From positions 1-8,904 of the forward strand of contig JAGQHH010000075.1 of assembly GCA_020431945.1 (NCBI GenBank): a stretch of 8,904 nt of DNA. Reading direction: 5' to 3'. This DNA comes from Cyanobacteria bacterium HKST-UBA02 (GTDB lineage: Bacteria > Cyanobacteriota > Vampirovibrionia > Obscuribacterales > Obscuribacteraceae). The notes under the pieces are model-generated. The model saw only the letters and a program-made list of their open reading frames with translations. It had not been told where the DNA came from and did not search any database. Of this stretch, positions 1 through 6,153 are shown one piece after another (within the stretch, counting starts at the first letter, position 1; every line of letters starts with the position of its first letter). The position numbers and the translations under genes are program-made.

Positions 1-1395
1 TTCAAACAATTCTATCTGGGCTGCCTGGCGCACGGCTCCTACATCATCGGCTCCCGCGGCGAGGCAGCGGTCATCGACCCCCAGCGCGATGTCGCGCAAT
101 ATATCAACGAGGCTGAAGAAGCCGGTCTCGCGATCAAATACATCATCGAGACCCACCTGCACGCCGACTTCGTCAGCGGTCACCGCGAGCTCGCCGCCAA
201 GACCGGCGCCGAGATCGTCTTCGGGAAAAGAGCCGAAGCCCTTTTCCCGCACCGGGCCGTGAGTAATGGAGACAAGCTCGAGATCGGCGACATCGAACTG
301 CTTATCTACGAGACTCCCGGTCACACCCCGGAGAGCATCTGCATCCTCGCTCGTGACAAAACAGACCCCGCCGCACCGGCCAAGCTCTTCACCGGAGACA
401 CTCTCTTCATAGGCGATGTCGGGCGTCCGGATCTTGTCGCCGCCCGGGGTATTTCAGCCCGGGAGATGGCAGGCATGCTCTATGACAGCCTTCACGAGAA
501 GATCCTCACCCTCGCCGACAAGACCGAGATCTATCCGGCACACGGGGCAGGCTCTCTCTGCGGCAAACGACTATCCGACGAAAGATCCTCGACCCTCGGG
601 GAGCAAAAGAAGTTCAACTATGCTCTGAAGCCCATGGACAAGGAGACTTTCATCGATATCGTCAGTGCCGATCAACCGGAAGTCCCGGCCTATTTTCCGA
701 AAGACGTGGAGATCAACCGGTCCGGAGCCGAGCATCTCGAAGATCTGGCGCCCCTGGTGCCCATGAACGCCCAGGACGTCAACAAGCAGATTCAGCGGGG
801 TGCCTTGCTGCTGGATATAAGAAGCGGCACTGAGTTTGCCAGCGGCCATGTGCGCGGATCCATGAACATCGGGCTGTCCGGACAGTTCGCCTCCTGGGCA
901 GGGACTCTTATCGAAATCGGCACGCCCCTGGTGCTTCTTGCAAACGATCCAGAAGAGCTCGACGAGGCGGTCATGCGCCTGGCTCGCGTCGGTATAGAGA
1001 CCGTTGTCGGTTACCTCAAAGACGGGATCATGGGCTGGAGCGACGGTGGCTTCGAGATAACCCAGTCTCCGGTGGTGACGGTGGAAGAGCTCAAGCTGGA
1101 GCTGGATGAGAACGAGGAGATCACCGTGGTCGATGTCAGGCGGATCGGCGAGTATGAAGACGGTCACGTCCCCGGCGCCATCAATATCCCCCTTGCCGAG
1201 CTGCCGCGCCGGCACGGAGAGCTCCCCGGCGACCGCCAGTTAGCGATTATCTGCGCCAGTGGTTATCGCTCGTCGATAGCCAAGAGCATCCTCGAGGGTG
1301 CCGGCTTCACCCGGCTGATGAACGTCCTGGGCGGCACCAAAGCCTGGATCAACGCTAACTATGAGGTAGCCGGAGCAAGCACTGCACCCGTATAA
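1..1395 (+). CDS. Persulfide dioxygenase-rhodanese fusion, CstB-like (5' end cut by the window)
   Basis: Likely oxidises persulfide at a mononuclear iron site and transfers sulfane sulfur through a rhodanese domain, giving sulfite and thiosulfate in the cytoplasm. The frame is open from base 1, and the first residues (FKQFYLG) resemble the N-terminus of CstB-type proteins, so only about 2-3 residues are probably missing. A GTG at 259 is in frame but would remove the metal site. In window numbering, the metallo-beta-lactamase domain shows THLHADF (51-57), PGHTP (H108), TGDTLF (D133) and YPAHGAG (H181). A first rhodanese-like domain at about 256-348 has no cysteine in its active-site loop (LLANDPEE) and should be inactive. 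A second at about 359-456 has ICASGYRSS with Cys418. The length of 464 residues fits the family. It leads an operon with the small TPR gene and the sulfide:quinone oxidoreductase. Domain assignment is firm; the exact products are inferred from the family. Confidence 0.93.
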   Translation, partial: FKQFYLGCLAHGSYIIGSRGEAAVIDPQRDVAQYINEAEEAGLAIKYIIETHLHADFVSGHRELAAKTGAEIVFGKRAEALFPHRAVSNGDKLEIGDIELLIYETPGHTPESICILARDKTDPAAPAKLFTGDTLFIGDVGRPDLVAARGISAREMAGMLYDSLHEKILTLADKTEIYPAHGAGSLCGKRLSDERSSTLGEQKKFNYALKPMDKETFIDIVSADQPEVPAYFPKDVEINRSGAEHLEDLAPLVPMNAQDVNKQIQRGALLLDIRSGTEFASGHVRGSMNIGLSGQFASWAGTLIEIGTPLVLLANDPEELDEAVMRLARVGIETVVGYLKDGIMGWSDGGFEITQSPVVTVEELKLELDENEEITVVDVRRIGEYEDGHVPGAINIPLAELPRRHGELPGDRQLAIICASGYRSSIAKSILEGAGFTRLMNVLGGTKAWINANYEVAGASTAPV

Positions 1396-1400
1396 GGAGG
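1394..1400 (+). promoter_or_regulatory. Shine-Dalgarno site of the small TPR gene
   Basis: AAGGAGG overlaps the TAA stop of the upstream persulfide dioxygenase gene and lies 8 bases before the ATG at 1409. This is a near-perfect ribosome binding site. It supports both the chosen start and co-transcription with the upstream gene. Confidence 0.85.
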
Positions 1401-1408
1401 CCAGGGCC

Positions 1409-1741
1409 ATGAACAATCAGGCGCCTATGGGCTTCATAAGTGGTCTCATTCTGGAAGGTAGAGAGCACGAGGAAGACAACAACAACGACCGGGCCCGGGA
1501 GCTCTTTGAAAAGGCTCTTGCCGAGTCCGAGCGGCTTTGCGGCAGAACCGCCCTGATCACCGGCTATGTCTTGGCCAATCTTCAGGGACTCTACGATAAA
1601 ATTGGAGCCGCCGACAAAGCAAGGGCCCTGGAGCCCAGACTGAAGGAAATCATGCAGAAATACGACTGCGGACCGGAAGTGCTGGGGAGCTGGAAAAGCT
1701 TTAGAAGCCTCAACGGGCTCCAGACCGAAGAGTCGAGCTGA
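1409..1741 (+). CDS. Small TPR-like helical protein in the sulfide oxidation operon
   Basis: This 110-residue protein is of unknown function and has no signal peptide or membrane segment, so it should be cytoplasmic. The middle is helical with a TPR rhythm. Residues 27-43 (RARELFEKALAESERL) resemble the second helix of a tetratricopeptide repeat. Residues 47-84 (ALITGYVLANLQGLYDKIG, then a helix from ADKARALEPRL) look like one full repeat. The tail from about 88 is polar. Cys44 and Cys87 are its only cysteines. It starts 13 bases after the upstream stop behind a strong ribosome binding site, and ends 20 bases before the ATG of the sulfide:quinone oxidoreductase. An adaptor or scaffold role between the two sulfur enzymes is possible but rests only on gene position. 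I do not recognise a named family. Confidence 0.85.
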   Translation: MNNQAPMGFISGLILEGREHEEDNNNDRARELFEKALAESERLCGRTALITGYVLANLQGLYDKIGAADKARALEPRLKEIMQKYDCGPEVLGSWKSFRSLNGLQTEESS

Positions 1742-1749
1742 CTGCAGAC

Positions 1750-1753
1750 GGAG
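1750..1753 (+). promoter_or_regulatory. Shine-Dalgarno site deciding the start of the sulfide:quinone oxidoreductase
   Basis: GGAG lies 8 bases before ATG 1762 but only 2 bases before the in-frame TTG at 1756. Spacing therefore favours the ATG, giving a protein beginning MTESD. Confidence 0.7.
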
Positions 1754-1761
1754 AATTGAAA

Positions 1762-2967
1762 ATGACCGAATCGGACCGGGAAGCCCATCGAGACCGCATC
1801 GTAATCGTGGGAGGCGGCACCGCCGGCATTACCGTGGCGGCGCGCCTGCGCAAAGCCCTGCGGGGTACGGAGATAGTCATTGTCGACCCCTCCGAGAAGC
1901 ACTACTATCAGCCTCTCTGGACCCTGGTCGGAGCCGGTGTCTTCGAGCCGGAAGAAAGCGAGCGGATGGAGAAAGACCTGATTCCCGAAGGCGTGGAATG
2001 GGTGAAAGAAAAGGTCACCGAGCTCAGCCCGGAATCCAATGAAGTCATTACCGAAAGCGGCAAACGGCTCTCTTACAAAGTCGCGGTGATCTGCCCCGGT
2101 CTCCAGATCAACTGGGACGGCATCAAAGGACTGAGCGAGACCCTTGGTAAAAACGGCGTCAGCAGCAACTACAGCTATGAGTTCGCCCCCAAGACCTGGG
2201 AGCATATCCGGTCTTTCAAAGGCGGCACGGCGCTTTTCACCCAGCCTAACACCGCTGTCAAATGCGGCGGCGCTCCTCAGAAAATCGCTTACCTGGCAGA
2301 GGATTATTTCCAGCAGTCCGGGGTTCGGGACAAGTGCAAAGTGATCTTCGCCTCGGCCCAGGCAGGCATATTCTCCGTCGAGAAATACGCCCGCACTCTG
2401 GAGCAGGTGATTGCCCGCAAGCAGATCGAGACACTTTTCAAGCACAACCTGATCGAAGTAAACGGCGACAGCAAGGAAGCAATCTTCGAGAATCTCGACA
2501 ACGGCGAGCAGGTCACCATCAAGTTCGACATGATCCATGTGACACCGCCCATGGGACCGCCTGATTTCATCAAAAACAGCCCGCTAGCCGGTGACGGAGG
2601 CTGGGTAGAAGTAGACAAGCACAGCCTCCAGCATCCCCGCTACGAGAATGTTTTCTCCCTGGGTGATGTCGCCTCCCTGCCGACCTCCAAAACCGGCGCC
2701 GCGATCCGCAAGCAGGCACCGGTCGCAGTGGCGAACATTCTCTCCTACCTGGGCAAATCCCCGCTCTCGGCACACTATGACGGCTATACATCTTGTCCGC
2801 TGGTCACCGGCTACAAGGGACTGATCCTGGCAGAGTTCGACTACGCCCTCAATCCCCAGGAAACCTTCCCCTTCGACCAGAGCAAAGAGCGCTACAGCAT
2901 GTACCTCTTGAAGAAATGGGTCCTCCCCGTCTTCTACTGGGACGGCATGCTCAAAGGCCGCCTCTAG
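1762..2967 (+). CDS. sqr: Sulfide:quinone oxidoreductase, type II (SQOR-like)
   Basis: This flavoprotein oxidises sulfide to a persulfide or sulfane sulfur and reduces the membrane quinone pool. The 401 residues begin with a dinucleotide-binding fold (IVIVGGGTAG, 13-22). The two redox cysteines of the family are in their expected settings: Cys168 in VKCGGAPQK and Cys345 in YTSCPLVTGY. Further SQOR-like blocks are HVTPPMGPPD (259-268), SLGDVASLPTSKT (299-311, second FAD-contact region) and FPFDQSKER (369-377). A hydrophobic C-terminal stretch (about 378-397, YLLKKWVLPVFYW) probably anchors the enzyme to the inner face of the membrane. From memory, these blocks match human mitochondrial SQOR more closely than the bacterial type I enzymes. 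As the last gene of the operon, it supplies the substrate for the persulfide dioxygenase. The ATG was chosen over TTG 1756 because of ribosome-site spacing. Confidence 0.93.
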   Translation: MTESDREAHRDRIVIVGGGTAGITVAARLRKALRGTEIVIVDPSEKHYYQPLWTLVGAGVFEPEESERMEKDLIPEGVEWVKEKVTELSPESNEVITESGKRLSYKVAVICPGLQINWDGIKGLSETLGKNGVSSNYSYEFAPKTWEHIRSFKGGTALFTQPNTAVKCGGAPQKIAYLAEDYFQQSGVRDKCKVIFASAQAGIFSVEKYARTLEQVIARKQIETLFKHNLIEVNGDSKEAIFENLDNGEQVTIKFDMIHVTPPMGPPDFIKNSPLAGDGGWVEVDKHSLQHPRYENVFSLGDVASLPTSKTGAAIRKQAPVAVANILSYLGKSPLSAHYDGYTSCPLVTGYKGLILAEFDYALNPQETFPFDQSKERYSMYLLKKWVLPVFYWDGMLKGRL

Positions 2968-3065
2968 CATTCTTCATATTGCGACAACTTAAACAGACGG
3001 CTCTCACGCAAGCACGATTCCCGTGATAGGGTGGATTTTATAGTGGCTGGGGGCGGCAACTCGCT

Positions 3066-3887
3066 ATGAGCATGTACGACGGGATTCTCGAGCGCGCAGC
3101 TCGGGTGATAGCTTCTGCCGACGCGCTTTTGATCGGTGCTGGGGCCGGCATGGGCGTGGACTCAGGTCTACCGGACTTTCGCGGCGTGAATGGCTTTTGG
3201 AAAGACTATCCTCCATTTCGGGGAAAGCAATACAAAGAGATCGCGACGCCGCATTTGATGCGCTCAGATCCGGAGCTAGCCTGGGGCTTCTACTCTCATT
3301 GCATGCAACTATTCAGGAATACACAACCACATCAGGGTTTTAGCATGCTAAAGAAATGGGCAGAAACGATCGTGCCCGAGCACTTCATCTTCACGAGCAA
3401 TATCGATGAGCACTTCCAGCGATCCGGCTTTGCCGATGAAAAGATATTCGAGTGTCATGGCTCGACTTACTTCTTGCAATGCGAACGGGGTCTGGAATGC
3501 GGTACCGATCTCTGGCCGGTACGCAAGATTGTAAAAGTGTCGGAGGAGACGCTGCGAGCCACCGGTACTTTGCCCAGGTGCCGAAACTGTGCCTCTCTGG
3601 CTCGTCCGAATACACTGATGTTCGGTGACTATGCCTGGGTCCCTATGCGGAGCGTCGAGCAGGAGAAGCGCCTGAATGCCTGGCAGGAAAGCTTGAAAGG
3701 CGCAAACATTGTTGCCATCGAATTCGGTGCAGGCCCAACCGTGCCAACTGTTCGCTATGAATGCAGTAAGCGCTCGCAAAAGCTGATAAGAGTCAACCCC
3801 ACCGACTACATCGCCTCGCCGGACTCAATCTCAGTACCAATGGGCGCCCTGGAAGCGATCAAAGAAATAGACAAAAGGCTTCATTGA
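3066..3887 (+). CDS. SIR2-family NAD-dependent protein deacylase (sirtuin-like)
   Basis: Sirtuins remove acyl groups from lysine using NAD. This 273-residue protein has the NAD-binding loop GAGAGMGVDSGLPDFRG (24-40), the TSNIDEHFQRSGF block (110-122, TQNID in canonical members), ECHGS with the catalytic His131, and RPNTLMFGD (180-188, equivalent to RPxVVWFGE). The EFGAGPTVPTVR segment (219-230) replaces the usual GTS loop, as in a branch of bacterial SIR2 proteins. Zinc ligands are probably Cys139, Cys145, Cys172 and Cys175. The first pair is spaced C-x5-C instead of C-x2-C. There is no signal peptide. The gene lies 98 bases after the sulfide operon and converges on the TPR gene 27 bases downstream. 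ATG 3066 is used, though ATG 3072 two codons later is equally possible. Only a G-rich stretch stands in for a ribosome site. Deacylase activity and substrate are not provable here. Confidence 0.88.
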   Translation: MSMYDGILERAARVIASADALLIGAGAGMGVDSGLPDFRGVNGFWKDYPPFRGKQYKEIATPHLMRSDPELAWGFYSHCMQLFRNTQPHQGFSMLKKWAETIVPEHFIFTSNIDEHFQRSGFADEKIFECHGSTYFLQCERGLECGTDLWPVRKIVKVSEETLRATGTLPRCRNCASLARPNTLMFGDYAWVPMRSVEQEKRLNAWQESLKGANIVAIEFGAGPTVPTVRYECSKRSQKLIRVNPTDYIASPDSISVPMGALEAIKEIDKRLH

Positions 3888-3914
3888 GAAAAGACTGGAT
3901 AAAATTCCCAACGC

Positions 3915-4748
3915 TCACGGTAGACCGAGGGTGTCGCTGGTCCGCTCTTTGAGGAGCTTCAGGTCTCTGGCTGAGAGATCCATTCGTCCGATTTGCTTGT
4001 ACAGATTCGAGCGGTTTGCGTAAGCCTTCTCGATTTCACCGGCGGATTTTGTGCCGAGCTCGATTGCTTTCGTGTAGTCGGCGATTGCTTTGCGAGGCTC
4101 GCCAAGCCTCTCATAAGCGCCGCCACGATCGAAGTAGATCGAGCCCGGATCATCAGGACTACAGCCCAAGGCAGCCGTGTAATCGCTCACTGCGTCTTTC
4201 TGCCGGTCATACATAAGGAGCAGACCCGCCCTCAACTTATAGAAGTCGGCTCTTTTCGCCAGGGCTATGGCGCTTGTGCAATCGCGAATCGCAGCTTGCA
4301 TCTTGCGCTCTTCGATGAATGTGCGGGCTCGATAATAGTAAGCGTCTGGAATCTTCGGATTGAGCCTGATAGCAGCGCTCAGATCGGCAAGAGCCTTCTT
4401 AGTATCCTCCAGGGCTAGATAACAGCGCCCCCGCCACACCAGCGCCTCAGCAAATCCCGGGTGCAGACGAAGCGCCCTGTCGAAGCGGACGATTGCCGCA
4501 CGATATTCATGTTTCACCAGCAATGCCTCGCCTTCCTTGAAAGCCGCAAGAGGCGGCGGCATCGAAGTCGCCGCCTTCACCGGAACCGGCTTCGTTTTCG
4601 CCGGGACAGCCGTCGTCTTCGCCGAGACAGTCTTCGCCTTCACCCCGGAAGTTGCCCGTGCAACCGGAGCCGCACAAATCGACGAAGAGTAAGCCCCCAG
4701 CAATATGGCGGCTATCGCGCCTTTCCAAATCGAGTCTATTTTCTTCAT
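3915..4748 (-). CDS. Exported TPR-repeat protein with a Pro/Ala/Lys/Thr-rich linker
   Basis: This 277-residue protein probably acts outside the cytoplasm as a protein-protein interaction scaffold. Residues 1-27 form a signal peptide: KK at the N-terminus, a hydrophobic core (AIAAILLGAY), and a likely signal peptidase I cut after CAA. Residues 30-65 are a low-complexity linker rich in Ala, Lys, Thr, Val and Pro. TPR units follow at about 66-99, 100-133, 134-166, 167-200 and 201-234, with a degenerate one at 241-270. RALRLHPG, AAIRLNPK and KAIELG are typical ends of second helices. The start at 4748 was chosen because its ATG overlaps the stop of the upstream zinc-finger gene as ATGA. Starting there also puts the signal peptide at the N-terminus. 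An in-frame ATG at 4778 would add ten residues ahead of it. There is no catalytic domain; function unknown. Confidence 0.88.
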   Translation of the reverse strand: MKKIDSIWKGAIAAILLGAYSSSICAAPVARATSGVKAKTVSAKTTAVPAKTKPVPVKAATSMPPPLAAFKEGEALLVKHEYRAAIVRFDRALRLHPGFAEALVWRGRCYLALEDTKKALADLSAAIRLNPKIPDAYYYRARTFIEERKMQAAIRDCTSAIALAKRADFYKLRAGLLLMYDRQKDAVSDYTAALGCSPDDPGSIYFDRGGAYERLGEPRKAIADYTKAIELGTKSAGEIEKAYANRSNLYKQIGRMDLSARDLKLLKERTSDTLGLP

Positions 4749-5158
4749 GCACGACCACAGGCAAGATTCTGCCTGCATCGGAGAAGACAGTCCTCGCAGA
4801 CGCTCTTTTCTTGTATTCTGGCAAATCTTGCCCTGGCACGAATTCTCTTAACTGTTCGAGGACCCCGATCGAGAACATACTCGAACACGTAGTTGAGTGC
4901 CGCCGCATCATGATTATCAGATGGACCAAGCCCCATTAGCTCCTCGTTAAGAGCCGCATGAAACTCTTGTGAAGCGGTATATGCAACAGTTTCCTCCGCC
5001 GGACAGAAAGCGCAGTCTTGCCCCGGCAATTGCTCGCTAAGGCTCGACTCGAGATCAGCCAAGCAATCGGAGCAAATGAACACGGAGCGCTTCAGCCGCG
5101 CAACTGGGCGCGCATCATTCGCCTGACAAAATCTGCATATTCTGTCTCGGCGTGCCAA
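4745..5158 (-). CDS. Small cysteine-rich protein with a ClpX-type C4 zinc finger
   Basis: The protein has 137 residues and four CxxC pairs: Cys8/11, Cys29/32, Cys49/52 and Cys121/124. The first two pairs form C-x2-C-x17-C-x2-C. Their surroundings (ICRFCQAND, then VFICSDCLADL) closely resemble the C4 zinc-binding domain at the start of ClpX, which recognises adaptors and substrates. No AAA+ ATPase domain follows. The third pair (CAFCPAEE) and the fourth (CEDCLLRC, near the C-terminus) may bind a second metal. Residues 65-100 look helical and acidic, and 101-116 are Arg-rich. No signal peptide is present. It starts at TTG, supported by GGAGG 7 bases upstream. Its stop overlaps the next ATG by four bases (ATGA), so the exported TPR protein is probably translated in step with it. 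The methyltransferase ends 55 bases upstream. The finger is well supported; the role is unknown. Confidence 0.82.
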   Translation of the reverse strand: MARRDRICRFCQANDARPVARLKRSVFICSDCLADLESSLSEQLPGQDCAFCPAEETVAYTASQEFHAALNEELMGLGPSDNHDAAALNYVFEYVLDRGPRTVKRIRARARFARIQEKSVCEDCLLRCRQNLACGRA

Positions 5159-5165
5159 GCAAGCT

Positions 5166-5170
5166 CCTCC
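5166..5170 (-). promoter_or_regulatory. Shine-Dalgarno site supporting a TTG start for the zinc-finger gene
   Basis: On the minus strand GGAGG ends 7 bases before TTG 5158. This ideal spacing is the main reason to accept the rare TTG as the start codon. Confidence 0.75.
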
Positions 5171-5213
5171 CTGGTAACAGCCGTCCCCTATACAACTATA
5201 TCTTTTGAGCGGT

Positions 5214-5987
5214 CTAAACGCCTGACAAACCAGAAACTGCTATGAAGATCATTTCTTCCGAGGTCTTCGCGTCGAAGGTCTCGATCTCCCAGCCGCCGAG
5301 CAACTTTTGAACCAGCAGACCTGCTTCTGTCAAGAAAACTTCGATGCTCTCCCGACTCAGAAAGCGGAGCTTGCTATTCGAAATCAGAACCTCATCGTCC
5401 CCTTCCGGAGTTCCCGTATCCGCGACACCCCGTACAAATTCATAGCGAAGCTCGAAGGTCATGAACTCCCCTTCCATCGCGAGAAAGCGCCTGGATTCTC
5501 GAACCTTCGAGCCGTCTACAATCAAGTCCATTTCGTAGTCCCAGCGCGAGCGCCAGTCGATAGCCGGATTGCGCGACTCGAAGGCGACAATACCGCCGGG
5601 CGCCAGATGAGCCCGCATGACCTCGAGAGCGCCCTGGACATCACGATCTTCGAGCAGGACTTGAAACGCGTGACCGGTCATGATGATCAAATCGAATCGT
5701 TTGCTCGATCGGAAATCCTGTGCCACTGCTTCCACCCACTCGATCTTGCTCGCTTGCGGCTTGGTCCTGGCTACCTCGAGCATGGCAGCGGACGGATCGA
5801 CTCCGGTGACCTCATGACCACGACCGGCAAAAGCATCGCAGAGGAGCCCGGTCCCGCAACCGAGATCGAGCACCCGGCAGGGCTTGGAGCCTGCCAGCTC
5901 CAGGTAGAAATCGCGGTCAATCGACCAGGGACTGTCCAGGTCATAAAGCCGAGCCAGCCTGGGATCGTCGTAATGCAAGTCGGGCAT
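5214..5987 (-). CDS. Class I SAM-dependent methyltransferase
   Basis: A cytoplasmic methyltransferase of 257 residues with the Rossmann-like class I fold. Motif I is VLDLGCGTG (39-47). The acidic residue that binds the ribose of S-adenosylmethionine is Asp64 in TGVDPSAAML. FDLIIMTGHAFQVL (98-111) fits motif II/IV, and LAPGGIVAFE (128-137) fits motif III. The C-terminal half, about 145-257, is a beta-rich substrate cap seen in small-molecule methyltransferases of the Methyltransf_25 type. The substrate cannot be read from the sequence. Upstream, ATG 5987 has no clear ribosome site. A GATACT hexamer at 5990-5995 is so close that the message could be leaderless, though this is speculative. The gene lies downstream of hairpin element copy 1 and is followed after 54 bases by the zinc-finger gene, with which it may share a transcript. 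Confidence 0.92.
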   Translation of the reverse strand: MPDLHYDDPRLARLYDLDSPWSIDRDFYLELAGSKPCRVLDLGCGTGLLCDAFAGRGHEVTGVDPSAAMLEVARTKPQASKIEWVEAVAQDFRSSKRFDLIIMTGHAFQVLLEDRDVQGALEVMRAHLAPGGIVAFESRNPAIDWRSRWDYEMDLIVDGSKVRESRRFLAMEGEFMTFELRYEFVRGVADTGTPEGDDEVLISNSKLRFLSRESIEVFLTEAGLLVQKLLGGWEIETFDAKTSEEMIFIAVSGLSGV

Positions 5988-6034
5988 TTAGTATCAATAG
6001 CCCGTCCGAAGAGAAACGTCAACGGTTTCTCAAC

Positions 6035-6152
6035 TATGGCGACCTAAAAATGACTGTCAGATCATCTTTTTTTGGGAAAAGATGATCTGACAGTCATTTT
6101 GATCGGAAAAGATGACTCTCAGATCAAGTTTTTTCTTGAAACCTTGACCTGA
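6035..6152. repeat. Hairpin-rich direct repeat, copy 1
   Basis: This AT-rich element lies between the start of the methyltransferase and the stop of the hydrolase. Positions 6050-6151 match 7170-7271 base for base with about six substitutions and no gap. A further weaker match, with an indel, reaches left to TATGGCGA at 6035. It contains a perfect 24-bp hairpin and the remnant of a second, imperfect hairpin. The arms share the motif ATGACTGTCAGATCA and variants. It ends within two bases of the hydrolase stop codon, where the similarity to copy 2 stops. Confidence 0.93.
6047..6100 (-). terminator. Perfect 24-bp hairpin, probable transcription terminator after the hydrolase gene
   Basis: Arms at 6047-6070 and 6077-6100 are exact reverse complements around the 6-base loop TTTGGG. 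The inner stem closes with four A-T pairs, and A and T runs flank both ends. On the minus strand the stem is followed by TTTTTA, as a rho-independent terminator would be, although the stem is AT-rich rather than GC-rich. The hydrolase stop lies 54 bases before it. It could stop transcription from either side, or act as a processing or stability element. The hairpin itself is certain; terminator function is inferred. Confidence 0.6.
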
Positions 6153-6153
6153 C

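Noticed and set aside
259..1395. GTG at 259 as the start of the persulfide dioxygenase
   Set aside because: The frame is open to base 1, and the upstream part encodes the essential THLHAD metal-binding motif.
1591..2538. A 315-codon minus-strand open frame opposite the sulfide:quinone oxidoreductase
   Set aside because: It overlaps two well-supported plus-strand genes and shows no family motif. It is a shadow frame.
3016..3044. A sigma-70 promoter for the sirtuin gene, using TATAGT at 3039-3044
   Set aside because: No acceptable -35 hexamer is found at 16-18 bases upstream, so the -10 match alone is not enough.
2968..3065. A terminator after the sulfide operon
   Set aside because: Only 4-5 bp pairings such as TCACG with CGTGA are visible, and no T-run follows.
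5307..6047. A long plus-strand open frame of 246 codons opposite the methyltransferase
   Set aside because: It lies wholly antisense to a gene with clear class I methyltransferase motifs, has no recognisable domain, and its composition is what the complementary strand of a coding region gives.
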